Source: Nitrosomonas marina
GTDB lineage: Bacteria; Pseudomonadota; Gammaproteobacteria; Burkholderiales; Nitrosomonadaceae
Reading direction: 5' to 3'
Assembly (NCBI RefSeq): GCF_900110145.1
Contig: NZ_FOCP01000006.1
Location: forward strand, 62,001 to 126,000
Length of the DNA stretch: 64,000 nt
A model generated the notes under the pieces. That model was not told the DNA's origin. It worked only from the letters and a program-made list of their open reading frames with translations, and did not search any database. Both the position numbers and the translations under genes were made by a program. Below are positions 9,455-17,167 of this stretch, in pieces (positions within the stretch are counted from its first letter, which is position 1; every line of letters starts with the position of its first letter).

Positions 9455-9907
9455 TTTTTGAATATACACCCGTGCTGATTCTTTAATTGTCGCCGCCGGC
9501 ATACCGTGGCAAGCATCGCGTCCTTCATGCAGTAACGGACCGGCGGGCATACAATTGTCATACCCCACGCGAAAAACAGCCAACGCAGAGACCATTTGAC
9601 CCTTAAATATCAATTTATGACTTGATCTTATTAATCAATTGCATCTTGTTCAATTTTAAAATAATACATTAAGAAATCATATTCTCAATTCTGTCAGCAA
9701 CATAATCATTGAATCGAAACCCGGAGTTGAGCTAGAGCAATCGTCCAGCTACAGGTAACGTTCATAGATAATTTCGAATACAATCCCGTTCCAAACACAG
9801 CGCATACTGATGCAGCCACTGATTAATTTCGAAGTATTTTTTCTGCGTTACTACGCACACTATTTCTTTAAATTATTTTAGCAACCAAACTCAATGGAGG
9901 TCATGTT
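9455..9907. other. Intergenic region, about 450 bases
   Basis: No gene is supported. A 61-codon minus-strand frame at 9428-9613 overlaps the end of the lipoprotein gene and is set aside. The AT-rich right half leads to the strong ribosome binding site GGAGG at about 9896-9900 of the next gene and should hold its promoter, but I could not fix one. Confidence 0.5.
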
Positions 9908-11218
9908 ATGTCTCAAGCTAACGCCTATGAGCAGTATATCCTGGAAACAATCAATGCCGAGCGCGCCAAAACTGGCGCTCAACCACTTGCATTCAATGGC
10001 AGTCTGAACAGTGCAGCCGAGAATCACAGCGCGTGGATGGATGCAACCGATACTCTATCCCATACAGGCGCAGGCGGCTCCAGCCCATATGACCGCATGG
10101 TGGATGCTGGTTATGTGTTCTCGAGCTCATACTGGGCATATGGCGAGAATATTGCGGGCCTGAGTCTGCGCTCTCCGGCCGGTTACACCGACGAAATCGA
10201 TCTTGTGCACTCTTTTTTCATGGGTTCATCCGCGCACCGTTCCAACATACTGAACGACATATTCAGAGAAATTGGAATTGGCTTCACAGTCGGTCATTAC
10301 TCGAATTACGACAGTATTTTCGTCACCCAGGATTTTGCCGCCACCACCACCAATCCTTTCCTGACTGGTGTTGCATTTGATGATCACGACGGCGATAAAC
10401 GCTATGATATCAATGAAGGACTGGGCAGCTTCACGGTCAGCGCACAAAACAACGCAACCGGCGCGATCTTTACCACTCAGACAGGGCTTGCCGGCGGTTA
10501 CTCGCTGGAACTTGCTTCGGGAAATTACACAGTCAGCTTCTCAGGCAGCGGTTATAGCACACAGACACAGCAAATCAGCATTGGCAGCAAAAATGTCAAG
10601 ATTGACCTGATTGATCCGGACACCGAGGCAAACGCACCGGACCCGGAACCTGTTCCTGTGCCACCACAAGAACCTGAGCCTTCACCAGACCCCGAACCGT
10701 CACCAGAACCCGAGCCGTCACAAAATATCATCACGGGAAGCGCAAGTTCGGATCATTTATACGGAACACCTGAAAACGATATAATGCTTGGACTTGACGG
10801 TCATGACAGACTATTCGGCAATGCCGGCAGCGATCAACTCAACGGTGGGGATGGTCACGACACGCTATCGGGTGGTCCCGGCGCGGATATTTTGACCGGA
10901 GACTCGGGCAGAAATACGTTCATATTCGATGCGCCTTTTGTCAATGGCGACATCGATATAATCACGGATTTTTTTCCTAAAAAAGATACGATCTACCTGG
11001 ACGATGCCATTTTTGCAGGCCTCAATACAGGCCGTGTCAAATCTTCCGCCTTTCACACCGGAACAGCAGCGCATGACGCCACCGACAGGATAATCTATAA
11101 CGCACAGACAGGCGATCTCTACTATGACGCCGACGGCAGCGGCGGCGCGAGCGCTCAGCAGTTTGCCGAGCTGACGGCCGGCCTTGATCTGACCTACGCG
11201 GATTTTTATATCTTCTGA
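9908..11218 (+). CDS. CAP-domain protein with RTX calcium-binding repeats
   Basis: A 436-residue protein with no N-terminal signal peptide and a three-part build. Residues 5-140 form a CAP/SCP (PR-1-like) domain: INAERAKTGAQPLAFNGSLN, the histidine block AAENHSAWMDATDTLSH and GENIAG, SSAHRSNIL and an EIGIGF strand. Residues 155-240 look like an Ig-like or SdrB-like domain (FDDHDGDKRYDINEGLGSF). A Pro/Glu/Asp-rich spacer (about 245-275) leads to RTX nonapeptide repeats (GLDGHDRLFGNAGSDQLNGG, GGPGADILTGDSG) and an aromatic C-terminal tail ending FYIF. RTX repeats without a signal peptide indicate calcium-dependent type I secretion. CAP domains have varied roles (lipid binding, proteolysis in some). 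No type I exporter is encoded in this window. The start follows GGAGG with seven-base spacing. Confidence 0.9.
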   Translation: MSQANAYEQYILETINAERAKTGAQPLAFNGSLNSAAENHSAWMDATDTLSHTGAGGSSPYDRMVDAGYVFSSSYWAYGENIAGLSLRSPAGYTDEIDLVHSFFMGSSAHRSNILNDIFREIGIGFTVGHYSNYDSIFVTQDFAATTTNPFLTGVAFDDHDGDKRYDINEGLGSFTVSAQNNATGAIFTTQTGLAGGYSLELASGNYTVSFSGSGYSTQTQQISIGSKNVKIDLIDPDTEANAPDPEPVPVPPQEPEPSPDPEPSPEPEPSQNIITGSASSDHLYGTPENDIMLGLDGHDRLFGNAGSDQLNGGDGHDTLSGGPGADILTGDSGRNTFIFDAPFVNGDIDIITDFFPKKDTIYLDDAIFAGLNTGRVKSSAFHTGTAAHDATDRIIYNAQTGDLYYDADGSGGASAQQFAELTAGLDLTYADFYIF

Positions 11219-11254
11219 CACGGTTCAAAGCAATCTGGATTCAAACCACATCCG

Positions 11255-11286
11255 TTTGTTCAGGCCAAATACCCGGCCTGAACAAA
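11255..11286 (+). terminator. Perfect hairpin after the CAP-RTX gene
   Basis: A 12-base perfect inverted repeat TTTGTTCAGGCC/GGCCTGAACAAA with an eight-base loop starts 36 bases after the stop codon. There is no T tract directly after it, so it may act as an mRNA 3' end stabiliser rather than a classical terminator. Confidence 0.5.
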
Positions 11287-11325
11287 TATGTGTCGAAATA
11301 TTTTACACTCTTCCCGGGAGCCCCC

Positions 11326-11359
11326 AATAAATTGGCCATTAACTGATGGCCAATTTATT
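11326..11359. repeat. 14-base perfect inverted repeat
   Basis: AATAAATTGGCCAT and ATGGCCAATTTATT are separated by six bases (TAACTG). It lies 39 bases after the preceding hairpin, with no T tract. It could be a second transcript-end hairpin or a binding site for a dimeric regulator acting on the PEP-CTERM gene downstream. Confidence 0.6.
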
Positions 11360-11462
11360 GCATTTGTGTCTGTACTTGCAATTGATACCTCGGATACCCT
11401 CAAAAACAACAGAATTCTGGCGCAAATTGTCGATTTTTTTTACACGACAGAACAAGAGGTGC

Positions 11463-11473
11463 GGGGGGGGGGG
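11463..11473. repeat. Run of eleven G
   Basis: An uninterrupted tract of eleven G lies in otherwise AT-rich non-coding DNA, about 55 bases upstream of the sigma-54-type promoter of the PEP-CTERM gene. Such tracts slip readily in replication. Assembly error in the tract length is possible. Confidence 0.85.
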
Positions 11474-11527
11474 AGCAATTCTTATTTTAATAATAAAAAT
11501 CAAATAATTACATTATTTTAGAAAAAC

Positions 11528-11543
11528 TGGCACAGATTATGCT
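11528..11543 (+). promoter_or_regulatory. Sigma-54 (RpoN) type promoter of the PEP-CTERM gene
   Basis: The sequence TGGCACAGATTATGCT matches the -24/-12 consensus TGGCACG-N4-TTGC(A/T) with the GG (11529-11530) and GC (11541-11542) exactly twelve bases apart. Transcription would start near 11554, about 40 bases before the ATG at 11593. PEP-CTERM/exosortase systems commonly carry the sigma-54 activator PrsR, which makes this site biologically sensible. One mismatch is present in each box. Confidence 0.62.
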
Positions 11544-11592
11544 TATATAAGGATAGAAGAATGAGCAAATAACCTGTGTGAGGGACCTTAAA

Positions 11593-12327
11593 ATGAAAAA
11601 CAATTCAGTGACAAACAAAGCAAAACGTATCAAGGCCGCTTTAGTGGCGGGAGTTTTCGGCCTGTCCGCAACAGCGGGGGGAGTACATGCATACTTCGAA
11701 CAACAGGATTTCTGGGGTGCCGGAACACAGTCGGGCGGTATTCTGACATTTGAAGATACCGCGGCCAATCAGCTGACGATTACTATCGACAACACATCGA
11801 ATTTCAGCGGCATTATCACCGGCGCGGTTTTCAATATCTCGCAGGATATTCTTGCAGCATCGCTTGTTTCATTGACTGACGGCAACGGAAATGACATTTC
11901 ATCATCATGGCAAGTGCTGCTTGATGTCAATAACAACATAACGCCCGGCAATACCAAATTTGACGTTGGATTTAACACGACAACCGGCATTAACGGCGGA
12001 ATCTATAACGACGGCACCGCTTCGAACACAAATAATGCATTTCCGGATATCGCGACGATGGTGTTGAGCATTACGTCACCGAATCCCTGGACATTTACGG
12101 ACGTTTTAAACGACTCGATCCTGCGCACACAACGTACTGGCGCAAATGGCAACGGGAGTGACAAAATTGTCACAAGCAGCAGCAGCGGCGGCAGCACAAC
12201 CAGCGGCGGGTCAAGCACCAGCACCAGCGGTGGTCAGGTCTCAGAACCGGGCATTCTGATTTTGCTGGCTATTGGTTTGCTCGGTCAGGCGTTTGTTTTA
12301 ATGAGAAGACGTCGCCTTGGTCTATAA
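11593..12327 (+). CDS. PEP-CTERM sorting-signal protein
   Basis: A 244-residue exported protein. It opens with a Sec signal peptide (AALVAGVFGLSATAGGVHA), has a beta-rich, cysteine-free body with many Asn/Thr/Gly residues, a Ser/Gly/Thr low-complexity linker (about residues 200-218), and ends in SEPGILILLAIGLLGQAF followed by an arginine cluster. This tripartite end (EPG motif, membrane helix, basic tail) is the PEP-CTERM sorting signal, here with Ser in place of the usual Pro before EP. PEP-CTERM proteins are processed by exosortase and released or bound at the surface with exopolysaccharide. The body resembles many PEP-CTERM proteins of unknown role. A GTG at 11578 is in frame, but the ATG at 11593 has AGGGA eight bases upstream. 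No exosortase gene is in the window. Confidence 0.85.
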   Translation: MKNNSVTNKAKRIKAALVAGVFGLSATAGGVHAYFEQQDFWGAGTQSGGILTFEDTAANQLTITIDNTSNFSGIITGAVFNISQDILAASLVSLTDGNGNDISSSWQVLLDVNNNITPGNTKFDVGFNTTTGINGGIYNDGTASNTNNAFPDIATMVLSITSPNPWTFTDVLNDSILRTQRTGANGNGSDKIVTSSSSGGSTTSGGSSTSTSGGQVSEPGILILLAIGLLGQAFVLMRRRRLGL

Positions 12328-12552
12328 GCATGAAATGAAAAGCGCCAGCAACGACAACCGGTTATTGTACCTGGAAATCAAAGCTGGCTCTCTAGAATAA
12401 TAGCGTCAAGCAATCAATAATAATAAAGCCGCTGACGGCTGAGCCTGGCGATCCTGACTAAAAGGTCAGAGATTGGAAAATGCGCGAAAGCGCATTTTCT
12501 TTTTTTATGCGATACAATACCGTCGATTAAAGAACCATAGTCGTTCACCGGT
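12328..12552. other. Hairpin-rich spacer after the PEP-CTERM gene
   Basis: Besides the strong terminator at its end, the spacer carries two short hairpins (GCCG-CTGA-CGGC near 12428 and CTGAC-TAAAAG-GTCAG near 12454) directly upstream of it. This could be a structured 3' UTR or a small RNA ending at the terminator. I matched it to no known RNA family. Confidence 0.4.
12476..12506 (+). terminator. Rho-independent terminator
   Basis: A perfect ten-base stem GAAAATGCGC/GCGCATTTTC with a GAAA tetraloop is followed by seven T. It closes the PEP-CTERM transcription unit and insulates the next gene. Confidence 0.93.
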
Positions 12553-13638
12553 ATGCCTATTATCAGCACCTATAGCTACAACTTTTCCCAGCGCGTCAAA
12601 AACCTGTCTGCAACATTGCTGATAATCGCAGCGACTAGCGGATTTTATGCAATCATCCCGTATTATCAAAGCTATTTTTCGGTACCTACACATTACTTTG
12701 GTAAAGACTATATGCACTGGCAGGTATTAGTCGTTACCACTCTCTTTTATACGTTTACCTTATTTGTATTTTATTTGACAGAGCCCGCTCCGCGGGTTTC
12801 AAAATCCATTTACTGCTTACGCGCACTGCATAAAATAGCCACTTCTCCGGCGACCGTATGGAAAACGGGACTGCCTTTTGATGAAAGACTCGGTTTGCTC
12901 AGTATCCTGTTAAAAGCATTTTTTGCGCCGTTAATGATCGTCTGGCTGTTTTCACATACAGGGCATATGCTGGAACATGGCAATCAATTGCTTCAGACAA
13001 TCGGAGATCACAATATTGGCTGGCTGGCGTTATTTAACACCAGTGGTTTCTGGTTTGTTTTCAAACTGATTCTTTTTCTTGACGTTCTTTTTTTTACTAT
13101 CGGCTATCTGGTTGAATTACCGTCACTCAATAATGAAATCCGTTCCGTCGACCCCACCCTGCTTGGCTGGGCTGTCGCGTTGGCCAGCTATCCGCCTTTT
13201 AATGGCCTGACAAGTATGCTATTTGGAGGATATTTCACAGACTTCCCACAATTTTCCGATCCAGCGGTGCACGTCATTATGAATGTAACGCTATTGATTC
13301 TGATGGCCATTTATACTTCCGCCTCGGTCGCGTTGAATTTCAAAGCAAGCAACTTAACACACCGCGGAATTATTATGCATGGCCCTTATCGTTATATCAG
13401 GCATCCGGCATATGTCTGTAAGAACCTGGCATGGTGGATCGGCCTGATGCCGGCCGTAGCCGTCGCATGGCAGACGTCATTAACCGCCACGCTGGTTACG
13501 ATCGGTTCCATGGTCGGTTGGTCGATGATTTACATCATGCGCGCGCTCACTGAAGAGAGACATTTGCGCAGCATTGACAGCGAATACGACCAATATTGCG
13601 CCAGCGTCAAATACAGATTTATCCCGGGACTTGTATAG
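12553..13638 (+). CDS. ICMT/PEMT-like membrane methyltransferase
   Basis: A 361-residue integral membrane protein with about seven hydrophobic segments. The C-terminal third carries the isoprenylcysteine carboxyl methyltransferase/phospholipid methyltransferase signature: RGIIMHGPYRYIRHPAYVCK near residue 275 and, near the end, ALTEERHLRS followed by YDQYCASVKYRFIPGLV. In this family those two blocks form the S-adenosylmethionine site. Bacterial members methylate unknown lipids or small molecules; the substrate cannot be told here. The long N-terminal extension (about 250 residues, five or more helices) is larger than in minimal ICMT proteins. The ATG at 12553 has no clear Shine-Dalgarno sequence. 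It is a single gene after a strong terminator. Confidence 0.78.
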   Translation: MPIISTYSYNFSQRVKNLSATLLIIAATSGFYAIIPYYQSYFSVPTHYFGKDYMHWQVLVVTTLFYTFTLFVFYLTEPAPRVSKSIYCLRALHKIATSPATVWKTGLPFDERLGLLSILLKAFFAPLMIVWLFSHTGHMLEHGNQLLQTIGDHNIGWLALFNTSGFWFVFKLILFLDVLFFTIGYLVELPSLNNEIRSVDPTLLGWAVALASYPPFNGLTSMLFGGYFTDFPQFSDPAVHVIMNVTLLILMAIYTSASVALNFKASNLTHRGIIMHGPYRYIRHPAYVCKNLAWWIGLMPAVAVAWQTSLTATLVTIGSMVGWSMIYIMRALTEERHLRSIDSEYDQYCASVKYRFIPGLV

Positions 13639-13812
13639 CGCAGCGAACAGAAACGGCGTGTAACGTTTCAATGTGATAATTACAGCCACATTTACCACTC
13701 AATCGCCGGACAGATGGAAGAAGACCATCACATCACTGCAATCTGCCAGTCCTGTTTCCGCCAGATCTAGTCTGTATCAATTGTCTCGACAAGACGCCGA
13801 AACGAGAAACCG

Positions 13813-15465
13813 TTAGTCGCCTGAAGTGATCACAACCTGGTTGCGGCCTTTTTTCTTGGCCTGATAAAGCGCTTTGTCTGCGGCTTCACTGACACTTTTT
13901 ACATCTGGAAAATGCTTGATATCTGCTATTCCACAACTAAACGTGACTTTGAATTCCTTGTTGTCGCTCATATGCAGCAGGCGCGAAAACACTTTACGGA
14001 TTTCATCGATCACCTTGGCAGCCTCAGGCGCGTTAGTATCGGTCATAATGACTGCAAATTCCTCACCACCATAACGCCCGACTATATCGGTACCGCGCAA
14101 GCGCTGTTTGAGAAGCCGCGCAAGACTTTTTAGCACACGATCACCCGCCGCATTACCGAAGTTGTCGTTAACTTTCTTGAAAAAATCAACATCCACCATC
14201 GCAAGCGACAGCGGCGTTTTTAACCGGTTTGAACGCACGATCTCGCGTCCAAGCTGTTCTCTGATTGCGGTGTAATTGAATAAACCGGTCAGGCCGTCGC
14301 GCACCATTAATCCACGCAGTTGACGCGCGCGCAGAACACGTCTGGTAACGGCGGAAACCAGCCGTTTTGGATCAATCGGCTTGGCCAGAAAGTCGTCACC
14401 TGCCAGAAGCATGGCTTCCTGCTGGGTATTAAAGTCATTTTCCGAAGATAAATACACAACCGTAACATTGAACAGACCGTCAAGCTGACGAATGACTTTT
14501 GCCAGTTCAATACCGCTACACTCGGGCAAATAAACATCAATCAAAATAACGTCCGGATTAAATTCCAGCAATGTTCGCATCACCGTATTCATTTTCTCGA
14601 CCGTTCTCACAATCATGCCGGACTGCTCGAGAACAGCAGCATGAAACGCCAGATCAGTGGCGCAATCGTCAACAATCAGCACCCGAAAAGGTTCCTGCGT
14701 TTGCGGTACCGCAAACGAATCAAGTTGTTCGATCAGCTCTGATGAGTTGATCGGTTTTGTCAGATACGCAATCCCGCCCGCACGCACAGCCTCCAGCCGC
14801 GCAGCAAAATCATCATTTGAAGAAAGAAATACAACCAGCACAGGCTCTGTCATTTCCTGCTGAATTTCTTTCATGGTACGTATACCGGCCATTGCATCAT
14901 CGGAAAACTCGACATTCATCAGCACAATGGCCCCGGGGGTTCTTTTAATTGCTTCGCGAAAATCCTCCAGACGCCCGAAAACTTCAACTTCATAGCCATA
15001 ATAGCTGACCTGTAACGCCAGCTCCTGCGCTGCCTCCTGGTCATCATCTACGACAAAAACCTGACTTACTTCATCCATATCCACCAGATAGTCATTGAAC
15101 TGTTTGGCGAATGTTTTGGGAAAATCCGATGCCTGATTAACCGCCAGCCGTCCTACTTCCTGTAACTGCGCGAATATCTCCGCACGTTGTTGCTCATCCA
15201 GCTGCGCTTCATTCTGCAGCGCCGCCTTCAATGTCTCTTCCAGAGAATCTGCCAGCCCGCTCAACTCACTCAAACCAAATGTTTTGCTCGTACCGGCCAG
15301 CTCATGCGCCTTGCGATGCACAATTTGCAATTTTTCTGCATGCCATTCATTCTGAAGCTGCTGCCACAACGTTTCTAAATCTTCAATTTTTCCCGGCAGT
15401 CCCTTGATAAACGTATCTGCCAAATGCTGCATCGTTTCTTGAAAATCTGCTACAGAATTATTCAT
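13813..15465 (-). CDS. Hpt-REC-REC-GGDEF diguanylate cyclase
   Basis: A 550-residue cytoplasmic signalling protein. Residues 1-120 are an Hpt domain with the phosphorylatable histidine in HRKAHELAGTSKTFG. A first receiver domain (about 137-250) keeps the acidic pocket (FVVDDDQEA) but has Asn where the phosphoacceptor Asp belongs (IVLMNVEF), so it is probably not phosphorylated. A second receiver (about 260-375) is canonical (LIVDD, VILIDVYLPECSG, and the KP motif). The GGDEF domain (about 390-550) has an intact active site, RYGGEEF near residue 467, and an RGTD inhibitory site five residues before it. The product should make cyclic di-GMP under phosphorelay control with product inhibition. 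The partner kinase is not in the window. AAGGT precedes the ATG by ten bases. The unit is monocistronic. Confidence 0.92.
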   Translation of the reverse strand: MNNSVADFQETMQHLADTFIKGLPGKIEDLETLWQQLQNEWHAEKLQIVHRKAHELAGTSKTFGLSELSGLADSLEETLKAALQNEAQLDEQQRAEIFAQLQEVGRLAVNQASDFPKTFAKQFNDYLVDMDEVSQVFVVDDDQEAAQELALQVSYYGYEVEVFGRLEDFREAIKRTPGAIVLMNVEFSDDAMAGIRTMKEIQQEMTEPVLVVFLSSNDDFAARLEAVRAGGIAYLTKPINSSELIEQLDSFAVPQTQEPFRVLIVDDCATDLAFHAAVLEQSGMIVRTVEKMNTVMRTLLEFNPDVILIDVYLPECSGIELAKVIRQLDGLFNVTVVYLSSENDFNTQQEAMLLAGDDFLAKPIDPKRLVSAVTRRVLRARQLRGLMVRDGLTGLFNYTAIREQLGREIVRSNRLKTPLSLAMVDVDFFKKVNDNFGNAAGDRVLKSLARLLKQRLRGTDIVGRYGGEEFAVIMTDTNAPEAAKVIDEIRKVFSRLLHMSDNKEFKVTFSCGIADIKHFPDVKSVSEAADKALYQAKKKGRNQVVITSGD

Positions 15466-15723
15466 AGTAGGTTACCTTATCAGTAAATAAAGATTTATTC
15501 GCTGTCCTGGCATTAAAGATTAACAACGCTGGTCGAGTGTGAGCTTATATTTTCGTCAGTAAAAAAACAACTGCTCACTCAACAGCCTGTTTCCCTTAAT
15601 AACTGGACAGGGCTTCTACAGTCTGAGCATCAACTGCAAATCGAAACAGACAGTTTTATATTCTCTGCTTGACTTTTAAATTGTAACATTAAGGCCTTAC
15701 TAATCAGAACGATTAAAACGAAC

Positions 15724-16599
15724 ATGATTAAACGTATTTGGATTTATCTGGTCGGAGTAATAGCGATTTTTGTCGCACTCAGTTTTTTGGTTGGCGAAGT
15801 GGTTACCGGGTCTGCAGCAACTGCTACTGAAACCTTGTTGACAGATCTTCCTGTTGAATCTGTAAACATTCCGTCCACGGACGAAGAAAGTGTTCGCGGC
15901 TGGCTCGTCAATGGTCAAGGTGGCAATGGCGCAATTCTGCTGGTACATTCCATTCGCAGCAATCGCGTTGAAATGCTGAGCCGCGCCCGTTTTCTGACTG
16001 CCCAGGGTTATCATGTGCTGATGATTGATATGCAGGCACATGGCGAAACACCGGGTTCCCGTATTACATTTGGCACTCGGGAATCGAAGAATGTTGAATC
16101 GGCCATTACGTTCTTACGCCACAGGTTCCCAAATGAACGGATCGGTGCAATCGGCGTATCTCTGGGTGCGGCAGCCATCGTACTTGCCCGGCAAGACATG
16201 CGACTAAACGCTGTAATTCTCGAGTCGCTGCACCCGACGCTAGAAGAAGCCGTAGAAAACCGGCTGAGACTTTTCCTCGGAGAACCTGGAACTTTGTTTC
16301 TGCCGATACTGCTCGCTCAAATTGCTTTTTTTACCGACACGAAGACCGACCAGCTAAGCCCGATTCAACATATTAACAATCTGAATTCACCGATACTATT
16401 TATTTCCGGTACAAACGACAGACATACCACCCCATTTGAAACTGAACGCTTGTTCGCGGCTGCACGTGAGCCCAAGGAACTCTGGATAGTTCCTGGTGCC
16501 GGGCATTTTAATATGCATGAATATGCGGGCAGAACATACGAACAGGAGGTACTGGAATTTCTGGCCCATTATCTCAAACAGCCGGTATACGATGAATGA
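15724..16599 (+). CDS. Alpha/beta hydrolase
   Basis: A 291-residue serine hydrolase with an N-terminal membrane segment (IYLVGVIAIFVALSFLVG) that either anchors it or serves as an uncleaved signal. The catalytic triad can be proposed: Ser in the nucleophile elbow GVSLGAAA, Asp in FISGTNDRHT, and His in VPGAGHFNMHEYA. The oxyanion region LLVHSIRSNRVEML is near residue 80. The family (BAAT/serine aminopeptidase-like hydrolases) includes esterases and lysophospholipases; the substrate is unknown. It stands between the diguanylate cyclase and a universal stress protein, with 107 bases before the latter. Confidence 0.82.
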   Translation: MIKRIWIYLVGVIAIFVALSFLVGEVVTGSAATATETLLTDLPVESVNIPSTDEESVRGWLVNGQGGNGAILLVHSIRSNRVEMLSRARFLTAQGYHVLMIDMQAHGETPGSRITFGTRESKNVESAITFLRHRFPNERIGAIGVSLGAAAIVLARQDMRLNAVILESLHPTLEEAVENRLRLFLGEPGTLFLPILLAQIAFFTDTKTDQLSPIQHINNLNSPILFISGTNDRHTTPFETERLFAAAREPKELWIVPGAGHFNMHEYAGRTYEQEVLEFLAHYLKQPVYDE

Positions 16600-16706
16600 C
16601 ATATACCTTTGATCGGTAACGGTATATAATAGAACCGTAAAGAAAAACAATCGAGTGCCGGGTAGTCAGCAGAAAAACCTGTCCGCGCTATGTGCACCAA
16701 TATGCT

Positions 16707-17153
16707 ATGCAAAATTACAAAAAAGTTCTAGTAGCGGTTGATTTTTCCGACTACGGCAACCTGGTTGCCAAACAGGCTAGATATATAGCCGATACTTTCC
16801 ATGCTGATCTGCATGTTATTCATGTTCTGGATAATATTCCGATGCCGGACACACCCTATGGCACCATCATTTCTCTGGACAATTCCTCTGAGGACTTACT
16901 GTTGCAGGCTGAAAAAAACAAGTTTATGCAGATCTGCGATGCATTGCAGGTCGCACCCGCTTGTCGCTGCCTGATATGGGGAGCACCTCAAGAAGAAATC
17001 ACCCGCTTCGCACTGCGGGAAAAATTCGACTTGATAGTTGTCGGTTCACACGGCCGTCACGGACTCGCTGCCCTCATAGGATCAACCGCCAAGAATGTTA
17101 TTTTCCATGCAGAATGTGATGTAATGACCGTACACTTACGCGACGATCAATAA
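16707..17153 (+). CDS. Universal stress protein
   Basis: A 148-residue UspA-fold cytoplasmic protein. It starts with the family pattern MQNYKKVLVAVDFSDYGN and ends with the nucleotide-binding motif VVGSHGRHGLAALIGSTAKN (G-x-H-G-R-x-G with the following G and S/T), which indicates an ATP-binding type. Such proteins accumulate under starvation, oxidative or respiratory stress. A GTG at 16692 lies in frame and would add five residues, but the ATG at 16707 agrees with family starts. No clear ribosome binding site is visible for either. Confidence 0.88.
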   Translation: MQNYKKVLVAVDFSDYGNLVAKQARYIADTFHADLHVIHVLDNIPMPDTPYGTIISLDNSSEDLLLQAEKNKFMQICDALQVAPACRCLIWGAPQEEITRFALREKFDLIVVGSHGRHGLAALIGSTAKNVIFHAECDVMTVHLRDDQ

Positions 17154-17167
17154 ACCCGATAGAGCGG

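Noticed and set aside
9428-9613. 61-codon minus-strand frame with sequence such as AVFRVGYDNCMPAG
   Set aside because: It overlaps the end of the lipoprotein gene on the other strand, has no ribosome binding site, and no family could be recalled; treated as chance or a remnant.
11288-11521. 77-codon plus-strand frame between the CAP-RTX and PEP-CTERM genes
   Set aside because: It runs through the inverted repeat and the eleven-G tract, and its composition is not protein-like.
12420-12506. Possible cyclic-di-GMP or other known riboswitch before the ICMT-like gene
   Set aside because: The hairpins do not contain the GEMM core, and the segment ends in a full terminator; kept only as an unassigned structured spacer.
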